Source of the DNA: WM-3-3 sp041660045
GTDB taxonomy: Bacteria > Pseudomonadota > Gammaproteobacteria > Methylococcales > Methylomonadaceae
Assembly (NCBI GenBank): GCA_041660045.1
Contig: JBAZXA010000007.1
Coordinates: forward strand, 124,001 to 188,000
Direction: 5' to 3'
DNA length: 64,000 bases
Part shown: one piece after another, positions 43,493 to 52,398 of the stretch
Layout: each line of letters begins with the position of its first letter
Position numbering within the stretch: position 1 is the stretch's first letter
Notes under the pieces: generated by a model
Told to the model about the DNA's origin: nothing
The model's database searches: none
The model's input: only the letters and a program-made list of their open reading frames with translations
Translations under genes and position numbers: made by a program

Positions 43493-44275
43493 ATGGACAA
43501 TAATTCTTATAAAACGATTTGGATATCTGATTTGCATTTGGGATCGACCCAATGCCAAGCGGATGTCTTATTGGATTTTCTTCGCTATAACGACAGCGAA
43601 AAACTTTATTTGGTGGGCGATATCATTGATTTTTGGTCGCTTTCCAAGAAGATGTATTGGCCTAGAGAACACAACACCGTTATTCAAAAAATTTTACGCA
43701 AAGCGCGGCATGGCACCCAGGTTTTTTATATACCAGGGAATCATGATGAAAATATCCGGGATTACGATAATTATATTTTTGGCGATATTACGGTTAGGAA
43801 CTCTGATGTGCACGTGACCGGTGCAGGCAAAAAATTTCTGATAGTCCATGGCGATGAGTACGATACCATTGCCCGTTACCATCAATGGATAGCCAAGATA
43901 GGCAGTAAAGGTTATGACTGGCTGATTGAAATTAATCGGGGGCTGAAGTTAATTAGGCGTTTTTTGGGTATTCAATCGCAGTTCTCTTTAGCCGCTTTTA
44001 TTAAGTTTAAAGTTAAAAATATCGTCCAGTTTATTTCAGATTACGAAGAAAGTATTGTTAGCAGGTTACGCAAAGAAGGCCTGGATGGCGTGATTTGCGG
44101 GCATATCCATCATGCCGAAATTAAAGATATAGACGGTTTTTTATATGTCAATACCGGTGACTTTGTAGAAAGTTGTACGGCAATCGTAGAACATAACAAT
44201 GGTGCCTTAGAGCTGATAAAATGGAACAAGGTTCAATCGGATGCCATTTTTAACCCGCTTGAAGCCAATCCGTGA
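43493..44275 (+). CDS. LpxH-like metallophosphoesterase (UDP-2,3-diacylglucosamine diphosphatase family)
   Basis: A 260-residue calcineurin-type hydrolase. Metal-binding blocks are ISDLHLGS near residue 10, LVGDIIDFW near residue 40, PGNHDE near residue 80, VHGDEYD near residue 118 and CGHIHHAE near residue 201. The layout resembles the longer LpxH-like branch often found away from the lipid A genes. Substrate could be a UDP-lipid or another nucleotide-linked lipid. The next gene codes for a lysophospholipid transporter, which hints at envelope lipid handling. Confidence 0.8.
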   Translation: MDNNSYKTIWISDLHLGSTQCQADVLLDFLRYNDSEKLYLVGDIIDFWSLSKKMYWPREHNTVIQKILRKARHGTQVFYIPGNHDENIRDYDNYIFGDITVRNSDVHVTGAGKKFLIVHGDEYDTIARYHQWIAKIGSKGYDWLIEINRGLKLIRRFLGIQSQFSLAAFIKFKVKNIVQFISDYEESIVSRLRKEGLDGVICGHIHHAEIKDIDGFLYVNTGDFVESCTAIVEHNNGALELIKWNKVQSDAIFNPLEANP

Positions 44276-44333
44276 CAGATTGCCCATTGCAATCTAGCCA
44301 GTCTTTTAACCATCACCTTGTTGTTTAGCTCCC

Positions 44334-45563
44334 ATGAATCGTGGTTTTTATATTATTCTTGCCGCTCAGTTTTTTTCCGCGCTCGCTGATAATTCATTGC
44401 TTTTTGCGGCTATTGAGCTGCTTAAATCCCAATCTGCACCATCTTGGCAAATTCCAGTGTTGCAACAATTTTTTGTACTGTCTTTTATTATACTGGCACC
44501 TTTTGTAGGCGCTTTTTCTGATACTTTGCCTAAAGGCAAGGTTATGCTTATTAGCAATAGTATTAAAACAGTCGGTTGTTTGGCACTATTTGCTGGCGTG
44601 CACCCATTACTTTCTTATGGTTTTGTCGGGATGGGGGCTGCGTTATATTCACCGGCTAAGTATGGTATTTTGACGGAATATTTGCCGTCCAATAAATTGG
44701 TTTGGGGCAATGGTTGGATGGAAGGCTTGACGGTGGCAGCTATCATTTTAGGGGCTGTTATAGGTGGCTTTCTCATAGGTCAGCGCATTGACGATTTTGT
44801 GGTGACAGAGTTTAGCCATTTACCCTTTAATTTTGGTATTGATACGGCACCAGAATTTGCCATTCTTATCATCTTAGGTTTCTATTTGATTGCGGCAGTT
44901 TTTAATTTATTTATGCCTAAGCTTGCTATTGAGCATGCGATGACGAAAAAAAGCATCATTTTTTTATGGAAGGATTTTTGGCGTTGCTTCGTGCTCTTGT
45001 GGAAAGACCCTTTAGGTCAAGTGTCATTGTCCGTTACCTCGTTATTTTGGGGTGTTGGTACAACCTTGCGCTTTATTGTATTAACCTGGGCGGCTTCTGC
45101 CTTAAAGCTGGATCTGGAACAAGCCACCCAATTGACCGCGGTTGTCGCAGTCGGGCTTGCTATAGGCGCATTTATTGCGGCTAAAGTTGTTCCGTTGGAA
45201 CACGCTGTTAAAGTGTTGCCTTTGGGCATAGTCATGGGCTTGGTGGTGTTGGCTATGGCATGGGTTAGCGACTGGCGATTAGCGATTGTTATGTTAATTT
45301 TTGTGGGATCATTGGCAGGTAGTTTTTTAATTCCTATGAATGCGTTATTGCAATATCGCGGGCATTTATTAATGGGTTCTGGACACTCCATCGCGCTACA
45401 AAATTTTAATGAAAATATCAGTATCCTTTTAGTGCTCGGTGCCTACGCTGGTATGGTGCGTGCAGATTTTTCAGCGGAAACGATTGTCATTGTTTTTGGT
45501 TTGTTTATTGCGTTGACCATGGCCTGGTTAAATAAAAAACATGGCCATGATCAAGATAGCTAA
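44334..45563 (+). CDS. lplT: Lysophospholipid transporter LplT-like (MFS)
   Basis: A 409-residue major facilitator protein with about 12 membrane segments. FYIILAAQFFSALADNSLL at the start, LVGAFSDTLPKGK-type loop (VGAFSDTLPKGKVM) and GAALYSPAKYGILTEYLP near residue 100 match the LplT family. LplT flips lysophospholipids inward for reacylation by Aas; no aas gene is seen here. The PlsC-type acyltransferase elsewhere in the window is too far to count as a partner. Confidence 0.85.
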   Translation: MNRGFYIILAAQFFSALADNSLLFAAIELLKSQSAPSWQIPVLQQFFVLSFIILAPFVGAFSDTLPKGKVMLISNSIKTVGCLALFAGVHPLLSYGFVGMGAALYSPAKYGILTEYLPSNKLVWGNGWMEGLTVAAIILGAVIGGFLIGQRIDDFVVTEFSHLPFNFGIDTAPEFAILIILGFYLIAAVFNLFMPKLAIEHAMTKKSIIFLWKDFWRCFVLLWKDPLGQVSLSVTSLFWGVGTTLRFIVLTWAASALKLDLEQATQLTAVVAVGLAIGAFIAAKVVPLEHAVKVLPLGIVMGLVVLAMAWVSDWRLAIVMLIFVGSLAGSFLIPMNALLQYRGHLLMGSGHSIALQNFNENISILLVLGAYAGMVRADFSAETIVIVFGLFIALTMAWLNKKHGHDQDS

Positions 45564-45647
45564 TGGCCTGAAAAGTGTTTTGCGGTTAAAGCAGTGGGTG
45601 CTAAATATTGTCGCAAGGTGTTTAGTTGTAAAGCAGTGAAATATTGC

Positions 45648-45676
45648 TGGACATTCTACCAGTAGGTAGGTAGTAT
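45648..45676 (+). promoter_or_regulatory. tetR promoter with embedded operator
   Basis: TGGACA (45648-45653), a 17-bp spacer and TAGTAT (45671-45676) form a promoter. The spacer holds TACC-N8-GGTA (45657-45672), the same half-sites and spacing as the perfect palindrome before the cupin gene. The predicted RNA start falls about at the ATG at 45684, so the transcript may be leaderless. Confidence 0.6.
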
Positions 45677-45683
45677 AGGCAGC

Positions 45684-46250
45684 ATGGATATGAAACAACG
45701 AATTTTAGCCAGTGCACAGCGTTTAGTGCAGCAGCGCGGTTTCAATGGCTTTAGCTACGCCGACATTGCTAAAGAAATTGGTATCCGCAAAGCTAGCCTG
45801 CATTATTACTTCCCGGGCAAGTCAGATTTGGGGCTTGCTTTGATAGAAACTTATTCGTTAATGCTAGAGCAAGAATTTAGCCGCATTAATGCAAAAGGCA
45901 TAACGGCAGAGGCAAAATTATCGGCCTATATTGACATCTATCGGCAAGCCTTAGCGGCTGATTGCATGTGCTTAGGGGGTATGTTAGCGTCAGAATCGTC
46001 AACGTTGGAGATGGCTTTATTGCCCGGTTTAAGGCGTTTTTTTCAGCGTAACGTCGAGTGGTTAACTTTAGTGCTTAACGAAGGAGAGGTACAAGGCTTA
46101 TTTTTTTTGCTGGGTACGGCTACAGATCATGCCCGTATTCTAGTCTCCGCGTTACAAGGCACCTTAATGATTGCAAGGCTTCAAGGGGAGTCTCAGGTAT
46201 TTGAGCAAACAGCGGCATTATTGCAGTCTAGTTTAATGAGGAAAGGCTAA
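45684..46250 (+). CDS. TetR family transcriptional regulator
   Basis: A 188-residue repressor. The N-terminal helix-turn-helix is MKQRILASAQRLVQQRGFNG and GIRKASLHYYFPGKSDL, followed by a ligand-binding helical domain. There is no Shine-Dalgarno ahead of the ATG. A putative operator lies in its own promoter and another before the next gene, so it probably represses itself and the cupin gene. The ligand is unknown. Confidence 0.9.
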   Translation: MDMKQRILASAQRLVQQRGFNGFSYADIAKEIGIRKASLHYYFPGKSDLGLALIETYSLMLEQEFSRINAKGITAEAKLSAYIDIYRQALAADCMCLGGMLASESSTLEMALLPGLRRFFQRNVEWLTLVLNEGEVQGLFFLLGTATDHARILVSALQGTLMIARLQGESQVFEQTAALLQSSLMRKG

Positions 46251-46275
46251 CCTCTTTTTTTTAGCCTAAAAAATC

Positions 46276-46291
46276 TACCTATTAATAGGTA
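46276..46291. promoter_or_regulatory. 16-bp perfect palindrome, putative TetR operator
   Basis: TACCTATTAATAGGTA is exactly self-complementary. It lies 11 bp before the cupin ATG, close to its AAGGA, and shares half-sites with the site in the tetR promoter. Confidence 0.7.
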
Positions 46292-46301
46292 AGGATAAGC
46301 A

Positions 46302-46754
46302 ATGTTAACGAGTGCAACAAAAAATGGCGAGCATTACACGGCATATGAAAGCGGGGCGCGAACACATTGGCCCGACCATTCCTTAGTGATCCCTGGTTTA
46401 GGTGAAATTCGTGGTAAGCATTTTTTAAAAGACATATTAGGTTTTACGGGTTGTGAAATTTCTGTGAATGCCTTGCCAGCAGGTGGAAGTATGCCGTATT
46501 ACCATCGTCATCACGATAATGAAGAGGTTTATATCTTTATTCAAGGCAGCGGCCAAATGCAGGTCGATAATGAGGTGATTGATGTGCAAGAGGGTACAAT
46601 TGTCCGTATCGCGCCAGCAGGTGAGCGGACTTGGCGTAATAATTCAGCGGGCACGTTAGTGTTTATTATCGTGCAGATGAAAGAAAATTCGTTACGCCAG
46701 TATGGTGTGGGGGATGCTACAGTTCCAGAAAAAGCTGTTGCTTGGCCCGCTTAG
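46302..46754 (+). CDS. Cupin domain protein
   Basis: A 150-residue single-cupin protein. The metal-binding first motif is visible as YYHRHHDNEEVYIFIQGSG near residue 66, and the second motif (about residues 100-115) is less typical. The ATG follows AAGGA. It is likely controlled by the TetR gene just upstream. Substrate is unknown; possible roles include an oxygenase-like or binding function. Confidence 0.82.
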   Translation: MLTSATKNGEHYTAYESGARTHWPDHSLVIPGLGEIRGKHFLKDILGFTGCEISVNALPAGGSMPYYHRHHDNEEVYIFIQGSGQMQVDNEVIDVQEGTIVRIAPAGERTWRNNSAGTLVFIIVQMKENSLRQYGVGDATVPEKAVAWPA

Positions 46755-46777
46755 CCGGTTTTTTAATGCCTGCCCTG

Positions 46778-47782
46778 TTAGGCTAATTCATTAATTGGCC
46801 AGCGTGGACGGGCAAAAATAGTAAGATTTTCTTGTTGTCCTTGTAGCAAGCGTTGGCAGCCGGCATAGGCAATCATGGCGCCGTTATCAGTACAAAACTC
46901 GGGCCTAGGAAAATAAACTTGGCTATTTTCTAGCTGCGCCATACCGGTAAGGCTAGCCCTGATTTTTTTATTGGCACTAACGCCACCAGCAACCACTAAC
47001 TGCTTGATGCCGGTTTGCTGCAAGGCCCGTTTACACTTTATAGCCAAGGTATCGGCGACAGCATCTTCAAAAGCCAGAGCAATGTCAGCTTGGTCCTGAT
47101 GGGTTTTTTGTGTGCTATTCAGTGCTGTCATTGTGTGGGTTTTAAGTCCGCTAAAACTAAAATCCAAGCCAGGTCGGTCGGTCATAGGCCTAGGAAATTG
47201 GAAGCGAATGTTCCCGTGCTCAGCCAGGGCCGAAAGTTTTGCCCCGCCAGGATAACCTAAGTTTAGCATTTTAGCGGTTTTATCAAAGGCCTCGCCTGCG
47301 GCATCATCGAGTGATTCACCGAGCAGTTTATATTTGCCGATCCCGGTCACATGTACCAATAGGGTATGTCCCCCAGAAATCAATAAGGCTATAAAAGGGA
47401 AGCAAGGCGGGTTAGGTTCGAGCATGGGTGCGAGTAGGTGGCCTTCCATGTGGTGGATGGCAATGGCCGGGATTTGCCAGCTCCAGGCCAGGCTGCGGGC
47501 GGTGGCCGCGCCAACTAATAAGGCACCCATAAGGCCAGGGCCGGCAGTGTAGGCAATGCCATTAATATGGTGCGGGGAAAGCGGGCTTTCTTGCAAGCAT
47601 TGCCGGATGAGCGGGACGAGTTTGCGGATGTGGTCTCTTGATGCTAATTCAGGTACTACCCCGCCATAGTCATTGTGCATGTCAATTTGGCTATATAATA
47701 CGTGGTGAATCAAGCCTTTTTGCGCATGATATATAGCCACCCCGGTTTCATCACAGGATGTTTCTATGCCTAAAACGTACAT
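46778..47782 (-). CDS. tsaD: tRNA N6-threonylcarbamoyladenosine transferase TsaD
   Basis: A 334-residue ATP- and iron-dependent enzyme that, with TsaB and TsaE, completes t6A37 in ANN-decoding tRNAs. It begins VLGIETSCDETGVAIY. Iron histidines are in HHMEGHLLA near residue 110, GLDFSFSGLKT near residue 201 binds substrate, and GGVSANKKIR near residue 265 is the nucleotide loop. It is divergent from rpsU, the usual arrangement. Confidence 0.96.
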   Translation of the reverse strand: MYVLGIETSCDETGVAIYHAQKGLIHHVLYSQIDMHNDYGGVVPELASRDHIRKLVPLIRQCLQESPLSPHHINGIAYTAGPGLMGALLVGAATARSLAWSWQIPAIAIHHMEGHLLAPMLEPNPPCFPFIALLISGGHTLLVHVTGIGKYKLLGESLDDAAGEAFDKTAKMLNLGYPGGAKLSALAEHGNIRFQFPRPMTDRPGLDFSFSGLKTHTMTALNSTQKTHQDQADIALAFEDAVADTLAIKCKRALQQTGIKQLVVAGGVSANKKIRASLTGMAQLENSQVYFPRPEFCTDNGAMIAYAGCQRLLQGQQENLTIFARPRWPINELA

Positions 47783-47788
47783 TGCTTT

Positions 47789-47817
47789 TTGAAAATTAAG
47801 AAAAACAAGGGTATAAT
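47789..47817 (+). promoter_or_regulatory. Main promoter of the rpsU-yqeY-dnaG-rpoD operon
   Basis: TTGAAA (47789-47794), a 17-bp spacer and a consensus TATAAT (47812-47817) lie in the tsaD/rpsU divergent gap. The RNA would start near 47824, giving a leader of about 64 nt before rpsU. Confidence 0.75.
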
Positions 47818-47887
47818 TTATGGTTCTTTTTAGGGTATGCTTGCTCGAAACTCATTTTTAGATATTAACATATTTGGATCATAAATA

Positions 47888-48121
47888 ATGCCGTCAGTTA
47901 AAGTTAAAGAAAACGAACCTTTTGATATTGCCATCCGCCGTTTTAAACGTGCTTGTGAAAAAGCTGGCGTGTTGGCAGAAGTGCGCCGCCGTGAGTTTTA
48001 TGAAAAACCAACTGCTGAGCGTAAGCGCAAAGGTGCTGCGGCTGTTAAAAGGCATTTAAAGCAACTGGCGCGTGAGCGCTATGCGTTAAAAAATCTACGT
48101 CGTGGACGTCCTCAGCAATAA
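47888..48121 (+). CDS. rpsU: 30S ribosomal protein S21
   Basis: A 77-residue basic protein of the small subunit that aids mRNA base-pairing to 16S rRNA. The sequence VKVKENEPFDIAIRRFKRAC, EVRRREFYEKPTAERKRK is typical. It is six residues longer at the end than the 71-residue E. coli protein. It leads the macromolecular synthesis operon. Confidence 0.96.
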   Translation: MPSVKVKENEPFDIAIRRFKRACEKAGVLAEVRRREFYEKPTAERKRKGAAAVKRHLKQLARERYALKNLRRGRPQQ

Positions 48122-48144
48122 GCCATCTTTCATTAAGGAACGTT

Positions 48145-48594
48145 ATGGACTTGTTATTAGGCCGTATCAAGGAAGATATGAAAACCTCGATGAAAGCGGG
48201 TGAAAAATCGAGGTTGGCAGTGATTCGGTTGATTTTGGCTGCGGTTAAGCAGGTTGAGGTTGATGAGCGTATACAGCTAGATGATGCGCGTGTCATTGTG
48301 GTTTTGGACAAAATGTTAAAACAGCGCCGCGAATCGATTAGGCAGTTTGCAGATGCAGGCCGTGATGATTTGGTTAACATCGAGCAGGCTGAAATTGAAG
48401 TCATTCAGGATTTTATGCCACAGCCTTTGTCAGAAACTGAAGTTGATGCACTGGTGGCGGCGGCGGTTAAAGAAACTGCTGCCGAATCGGCTAAGGACAT
48501 GGGTAAAGTGATGGCCTTGTTAAAAACACAGATGCAAGGGCGTGCCGATATGTCTGTGGTTAGCGCAAAAATTAAGGCTGTGTTAAGCGGGTAG
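48145..48594 (+). CDS. yqeY: GatB/YqeY domain protein
   Basis: A 149-residue protein whose domain resembles the tRNA-binding tail of GatB. It has KEDMKTSMKAGEKSRLAVIR at the start, EAEIEVIQDFMPQPLSETEV near residue 83, and DMGKVMALLKTQMQGRADMS near the end. It stands between rpsU and dnaG as in many bacteria. Its precise role is not known. AAGGAA lies before the ATG. Confidence 0.92.
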   Translation: MDLLLGRIKEDMKTSMKAGEKSRLAVIRLILAAVKQVEVDERIQLDDARVIVVLDKMLKQRRESIRQFADAGRDDLVNIEQAEIEVIQDFMPQPLSETEVDALVAAAVKETAAESAKDMGKVMALLKTQMQGRADMSVVSAKIKAVLSG

Positions 48595-48624
48595 CCGGTA
48601 TAGGTTTCCCTGCTCTGCTAGGCT

Positions 48625-50343
48625 ATGTCCGGTAGGATACCCCGCGAGTTTATCAGCGAGCTTTTGGTACGGGTTGATATTGTTGATCTAATCGACTCGT
48701 ATGTGCCATTAAAGAAAACGGGAAGCAATTTTGTTGCCCGTTGCCCTTTCCATACAGAGAAAAGCCCCAGTTTCTCAGTCAGTCAGAAAAAACAATTTTT
48801 CCATTGCTTTGGTTGCGGCACTAGCGGCAACGCCATCACTTTTTTAATGGCATACAGCCATCTCGATTTTGTTGAAGCTGTTGAGTCCCTGGCCGACTTT
48901 GTGGGTATTGATGTGCCTAGGGAGGCGGCATCAGGATTGCCAAAGCAAGCTAAGCCTGATGTCACGCAACTGGCTTTGGTGATGGCAAATGTCGCGGCTT
49001 TTTACGAGGAGCAATTGCGCAGTAACCCCGAGGGTAAAAAAGCAGCGGCCTATTTAAAAGCACGTGGTGTCAGTAAGGCGGTAGCTAATGATTTTATGCT
49101 GGGCTATGCACCTAGCCAATGGCAAAATTTATTGACGGAATTTGATAGTGACTTATTGGTGCAAGCTGGTGTTTTAGGGTGCAATGACAGCGGTGATTTG
49201 TACCCACGGTTTAGGTCCCGAGTTATGTTCCCAATCAGGGATCGGCGGGCAAGGGTGTTAGGTTTTGGTGGTCGGATACTCGACGATACCTTACCAAAAT
49301 ACTTGAATTCGCCAGAAACGCCACTATTTTATAAGGGGCGGGAAGTTTATGGTTTGTATGAGGCTTTAGAAAAGAATGCCAAGCCGTCACGGTTGTTAGT
49401 GGTGGAGGGGTACATGGATGTGATTGCGCTGGCGCAGTTTGGCATCGATTATGCTGTTGCAGCTTTAGGGACGGCGGCAACATCCGCGCATTTCGAGCGT
49501 GTGTTTAGGTTTTCTTCTGAATTGGTTTTATGTTTTGATGGTGACAATGCCGGGAGGCAAGCTGTTTGGCGGGCTATGGAATCGGCGATGCCAAGTTTAA
49601 GGGATGGCCGGCAGATACGTATTATGTTGCTTCCGCAAGGGCAGGATCCAGATTCATTGGTGCGGGATGAGGGTGTTGACGGGTTTGCCCAGCGCATTTC
49701 AGAAGCGCAGACCTTGTCCGACTATTTTTTTGGGCAGGTAAAAAGTGGTTTAAATTTAACGGAGTTGGAGGCTTGTGCGCAACTGGTCAACAAAGCTAAG
49801 CCTTACTTAGAGAAGTTGCCTGAAGGTATATTTCGGGACATGATGTTCAAAAAGCTTAGGCAGTTGGCGAAAACCGACGAGCTGGAAAATTTACAAAGAC
49901 CGAGGAAGCCGCCGTTTAGGCCAAATCGACGCATTAACCCAGAAAAAAATCCGCTAACGCCATTGCGGGCGGTCATTGCGCTGTTATTGCAGAACCCTGA
50001 GTTGGTGCTAGAGCTTGAGCAACAAAATATAGGCTGGGAATTGTTGAGTTTTGTCGGTAAAGATGTGCTGATGGACGTGGTGGGCGTGATTCAAACGCAA
50101 AAGCCGCCAAACTCAGCGGCATTGGTGGAGCTTTTTCGTGGCACGGAGCAAGAAGCTATGATAAATAAGCTGGCAGGTATTGATTTGCCTATCCCTGAGG
50201 TCGGCTTAAAAATGGAGTTTTTAGGCTATTTGAATTTATTGGCGGAGCAAGAAAAGCGGGCTACCCTAGATGGATTATTGGCAAGAGGTAAAAGTTTAAA
50301 CGAAGATGAAAAAGAAATGCTCAGGAAGATATTACAGAAATAA
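48625..50343 (+). CDS. dnaG: DNA primase
   Basis: A 572-residue primase (E. coli 581) that makes RNA primers at the replication fork. The N-terminal CHC2 zinc finger is CPFHTEKSPSF and HCFGCGTSGNA. The TOPRIM core includes VVEGYMDVIAL near residue 262 and CFDGDNAGRQA near residue 305. The C-terminal DnaB-binding domain is the last 130 residues. The ATG has only a weak ribosome binding site, in keeping with low primase output. Confidence 0.95.
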   Translation: MSGRIPREFISELLVRVDIVDLIDSYVPLKKTGSNFVARCPFHTEKSPSFSVSQKKQFFHCFGCGTSGNAITFLMAYSHLDFVEAVESLADFVGIDVPREAASGLPKQAKPDVTQLALVMANVAAFYEEQLRSNPEGKKAAAYLKARGVSKAVANDFMLGYAPSQWQNLLTEFDSDLLVQAGVLGCNDSGDLYPRFRSRVMFPIRDRRARVLGFGGRILDDTLPKYLNSPETPLFYKGREVYGLYEALEKNAKPSRLLVVEGYMDVIALAQFGIDYAVAALGTAATSAHFERVFRFSSELVLCFDGDNAGRQAVWRAMESAMPSLRDGRQIRIMLLPQGQDPDSLVRDEGVDGFAQRISEAQTLSDYFFGQVKSGLNLTELEACAQLVNKAKPYLEKLPEGIFRDMMFKKLRQLAKTDELENLQRPRKPPFRPNRRINPEKNPLTPLRAVIALLLQNPELVLELEQQNIGWELLSFVGKDVLMDVVGVIQTQKPPNSAALVELFRGTEQEAMINKLAGIDLPIPEVGLKMEFLGYLNLLAEQEKRATLDGLLARGKSLNEDEKEMLRKILQK

Positions 50344-50419
50344 ATAGAAAAGAATAAAAAAACAAACTATAATTTCATGTTCAGCAGTGTCGTGCTGATA
50401 GCGTATTTGGTGAGAAAAT

Positions 50420-52231
50420 ATGAATCAAGAGCAGCAGCAGTCCCAACTTAAACAATTGATAGCAAAAGGTAAAGTTCAGGGTTTCCTGACTTATGCCGAA
50501 ATCAATGATCATTTACCTAGTGATATCGTCGATCCAGAACAAATCGAAGATTTTATAGGCATGATCAATGACATGGGAATTCAGGTTTATGAGGTCGCGC
50601 CGGATGAAGATTCCTTAATTACTGATTCGGCAGCATTGAACAGTGATGATGAAGACGCAGAAGAAGTTGCGGCCTTAGCTTCAGTTGACAGCGAGTTTGG
50701 CAGAACTACGGATCCTGTGCGCATGTATATGCGGGAAATGGGCTCGGTAGAATTGTTAACTCGGGATGATGAATTAAAAATTGCCAAACGCATAGAGGAA
50801 GGCCAGCAACAAGTTGTCAAGGCAATTTCACGTTCTTTTGTGGTGTTGGAAGATTTCTTAGACGCATTTGACAACATTTCTACCGAAGAAGGCGGCGTCC
50901 GTCTGGCTGATTTGGTGTCAGGTTTCGTCGATTTGAGCGAACCAGAAAATATCGCTGTCGCCGTAGCAGTAAATGATGAAGTTAGTGACGAGGCTGCTGT
51001 TGAAGATGAAGCTAAAGGCTTGGACTACGAAGAAGTAAAAGAAAAAGTTGAAGTCTTAAGAAAGCAGCTAAAAGCAGCTACTGCAACAGTCAAAAAATAT
51101 GGTCATGTAGGTGAAAAAACAGAATCGGCATTTGAGTTATTGGCTGGCTCGTTTATGCAATTCAAATGGACGCCACAATACTTAAAAAAATTAACGGCAA
51201 TCATCCCGGGCGCGGTAGAATTAGTGCGCGAGCATGAAAAAACGGTGATGGAAATTTGTGTTAAACACGCAAAAATCTCACGTAAAGATTTTGTAGCGGC
51301 ATTTACTGAAAATGAGGCTAATCTGGTTTGGCTAGACCAATATTTGGTGGACAATCCTATTTATGCTGAAGCTTTGCGCACGCACGAAAAAGACATTAAA
51401 AAAGCCCAAAAGGCTTTGGCCGATATTGAAGAGCAATATGGTTTGAGCATCAATCGGCTAAAAGATATAAACCGCAGGATGTCTATTGGTGAAGCGAAAG
51501 CTCGGCGGGCAAAAAAGGAAATGATTGAGGCTAACCTAAGATTGGTTATTTCAATTGCAAAAAAATATACAAATCGTGGGCTACAATTCTTAGATCTAAT
51601 CCAAGAAGGTAACATTGGTTTGATGAAGGCGGTGGATAAGTTCGAATATCGCCGGGGTTACAAATTTTCCACCTATGCTACTTGGTGGATACGGCAAGCC
51701 ATAACCCGGTCTATAGCTGACCAAGCAAGGACGATCCGTATACCCGTACATATGATAGAAACTATCAACAAGTTAAACCGTATTTCGCGCCAAATTTTGC
51801 AAGAAATGGGTCGGGAAGCGACACCGGAAGAATTGGCAGAGCGTATGGAAATGCCAGAAGATAAGGTGCGGAAAGTGTTGAAGATAGCTAAAGAGCCTAT
51901 TTCCATGGAAACCCCTATTGGCGATGATGAAGATTCGCACTTAGGAGACTTTATTGAGGATGCAAAGGTTTTATCTCCAATTGAATCTGCTACAATTGAT
52001 GGATTACGTGAATCAACACAGAATGTGCTGGCAGGTTTAACAGCGCGGGAAGCAAAAGTTTTACGTATGCGTTTTGGCATCAATATGAATACCGACCATA
52101 CCTTGGAAGAAGTCGGCAAACAATTTGATGTAACCCGGGAGCGGATTCGTCAAATTGAAGCGAAAGCACTTAGAAAGCTTCGGCATCCTTCGCGGTCAGA
52201 GCAGTTGCGATGCTTTTTGGATGGTGAATAA
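50420..52231 (+). CDS. rpoD: RNA polymerase primary sigma factor RpoD (sigma-70)
   Basis: A 603-residue housekeeping sigma factor (E. coli 613). Region 1.1 is at residues 1-80, region 1.2 at DPVRMYMREMGSVELLTR, a nonconserved insert follows. Region 2 is MIEANLRLVISIAKKYTNRG and LIQEGNIGLMKAVDKFEYRR, with the -10-reading segment ATWWIRQAITRSIADQ. Region 4 ends with DHTLEEVGKQFDVTRERIRQ and LRKLRHPSRSEQL. A TATAAT at 50368 and a hairpin (TCAGCA/TGCTGA, 50381-50398) before the gene could give it a separate promoter. Confidence 0.96.
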   Translation: MNQEQQQSQLKQLIAKGKVQGFLTYAEINDHLPSDIVDPEQIEDFIGMINDMGIQVYEVAPDEDSLITDSAALNSDDEDAEEVAALASVDSEFGRTTDPVRMYMREMGSVELLTRDDELKIAKRIEEGQQQVVKAISRSFVVLEDFLDAFDNISTEEGGVRLADLVSGFVDLSEPENIAVAVAVNDEVSDEAAVEDEAKGLDYEEVKEKVEVLRKQLKAATATVKKYGHVGEKTESAFELLAGSFMQFKWTPQYLKKLTAIIPGAVELVREHEKTVMEICVKHAKISRKDFVAAFTENEANLVWLDQYLVDNPIYAEALRTHEKDIKKAQKALADIEEQYGLSINRLKDINRRMSIGEAKARRAKKEMIEANLRLVISIAKKYTNRGLQFLDLIQEGNIGLMKAVDKFEYRRGYKFSTYATWWIRQAITRSIADQARTIRIPVHMIETINKLNRISRQILQEMGREATPEELAERMEMPEDKVRKVLKIAKEPISMETPIGDDEDSHLGDFIEDAKVLSPIESATIDGLRESTQNVLAGLTAREAKVLRMRFGINMNTDHTLEEVGKQFDVTRERIRQIEAKALRKLRHPSRSEQLRCFLDGE

Positions 52232-52243
52232 GCTTAGTTTTTA

Positions 52244-52320
52244 GGGCCCTTAGCTCAGTTGGTTAGAGCGTCCGACTCATAATCGGCAGGTCGTAGGTTC
52301 AAGTCCTACAGGGCCCACCA
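52244..52320 (+). tRNA. ileX: tRNA-Ile2 (anticodon CAT, lysidine-modified)
   Basis: The 77-nt sequence starts GGGCCCTTAGCTCAG and ends with encoded CCA. The acceptor GGGCCCT pairs with AGGGCCC. The loop CTCATAA has anticodon CAT. Close likeness to E. coli ileX in the anticodon arm and T arm (CGACTCATAATCG, GGTTCAAGTCC), and the same place beside rpoD, argue for Ile2 (AUA codons after lysidine) rather than elongator Met. Confidence 0.9.
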
Positions 52321-52326
52321 AGATAA

Positions 52327-52350
52327 AAAAGGCTGCGTGTGCAGCCTTTT
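52327..52350 (+). terminator. Rho-independent terminator after tRNA-Ile
   Basis: A ten-base stem (AAAAGGCTGC with GCAGCCTTTT) and GTGT loop end in T residues, seven bases after the tRNA. Confidence 0.75.
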
Positions 52351-52398
52351 CCACATCATGGCTTTTGGTTTTAAATCTTTTTTCGAGGGCAATATATC

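Noticed and set aside
52321..52398. SAM riboswitch ahead of metK
   Set aside because: The short leader holds only the tRNA terminator and no aptamer-like core.
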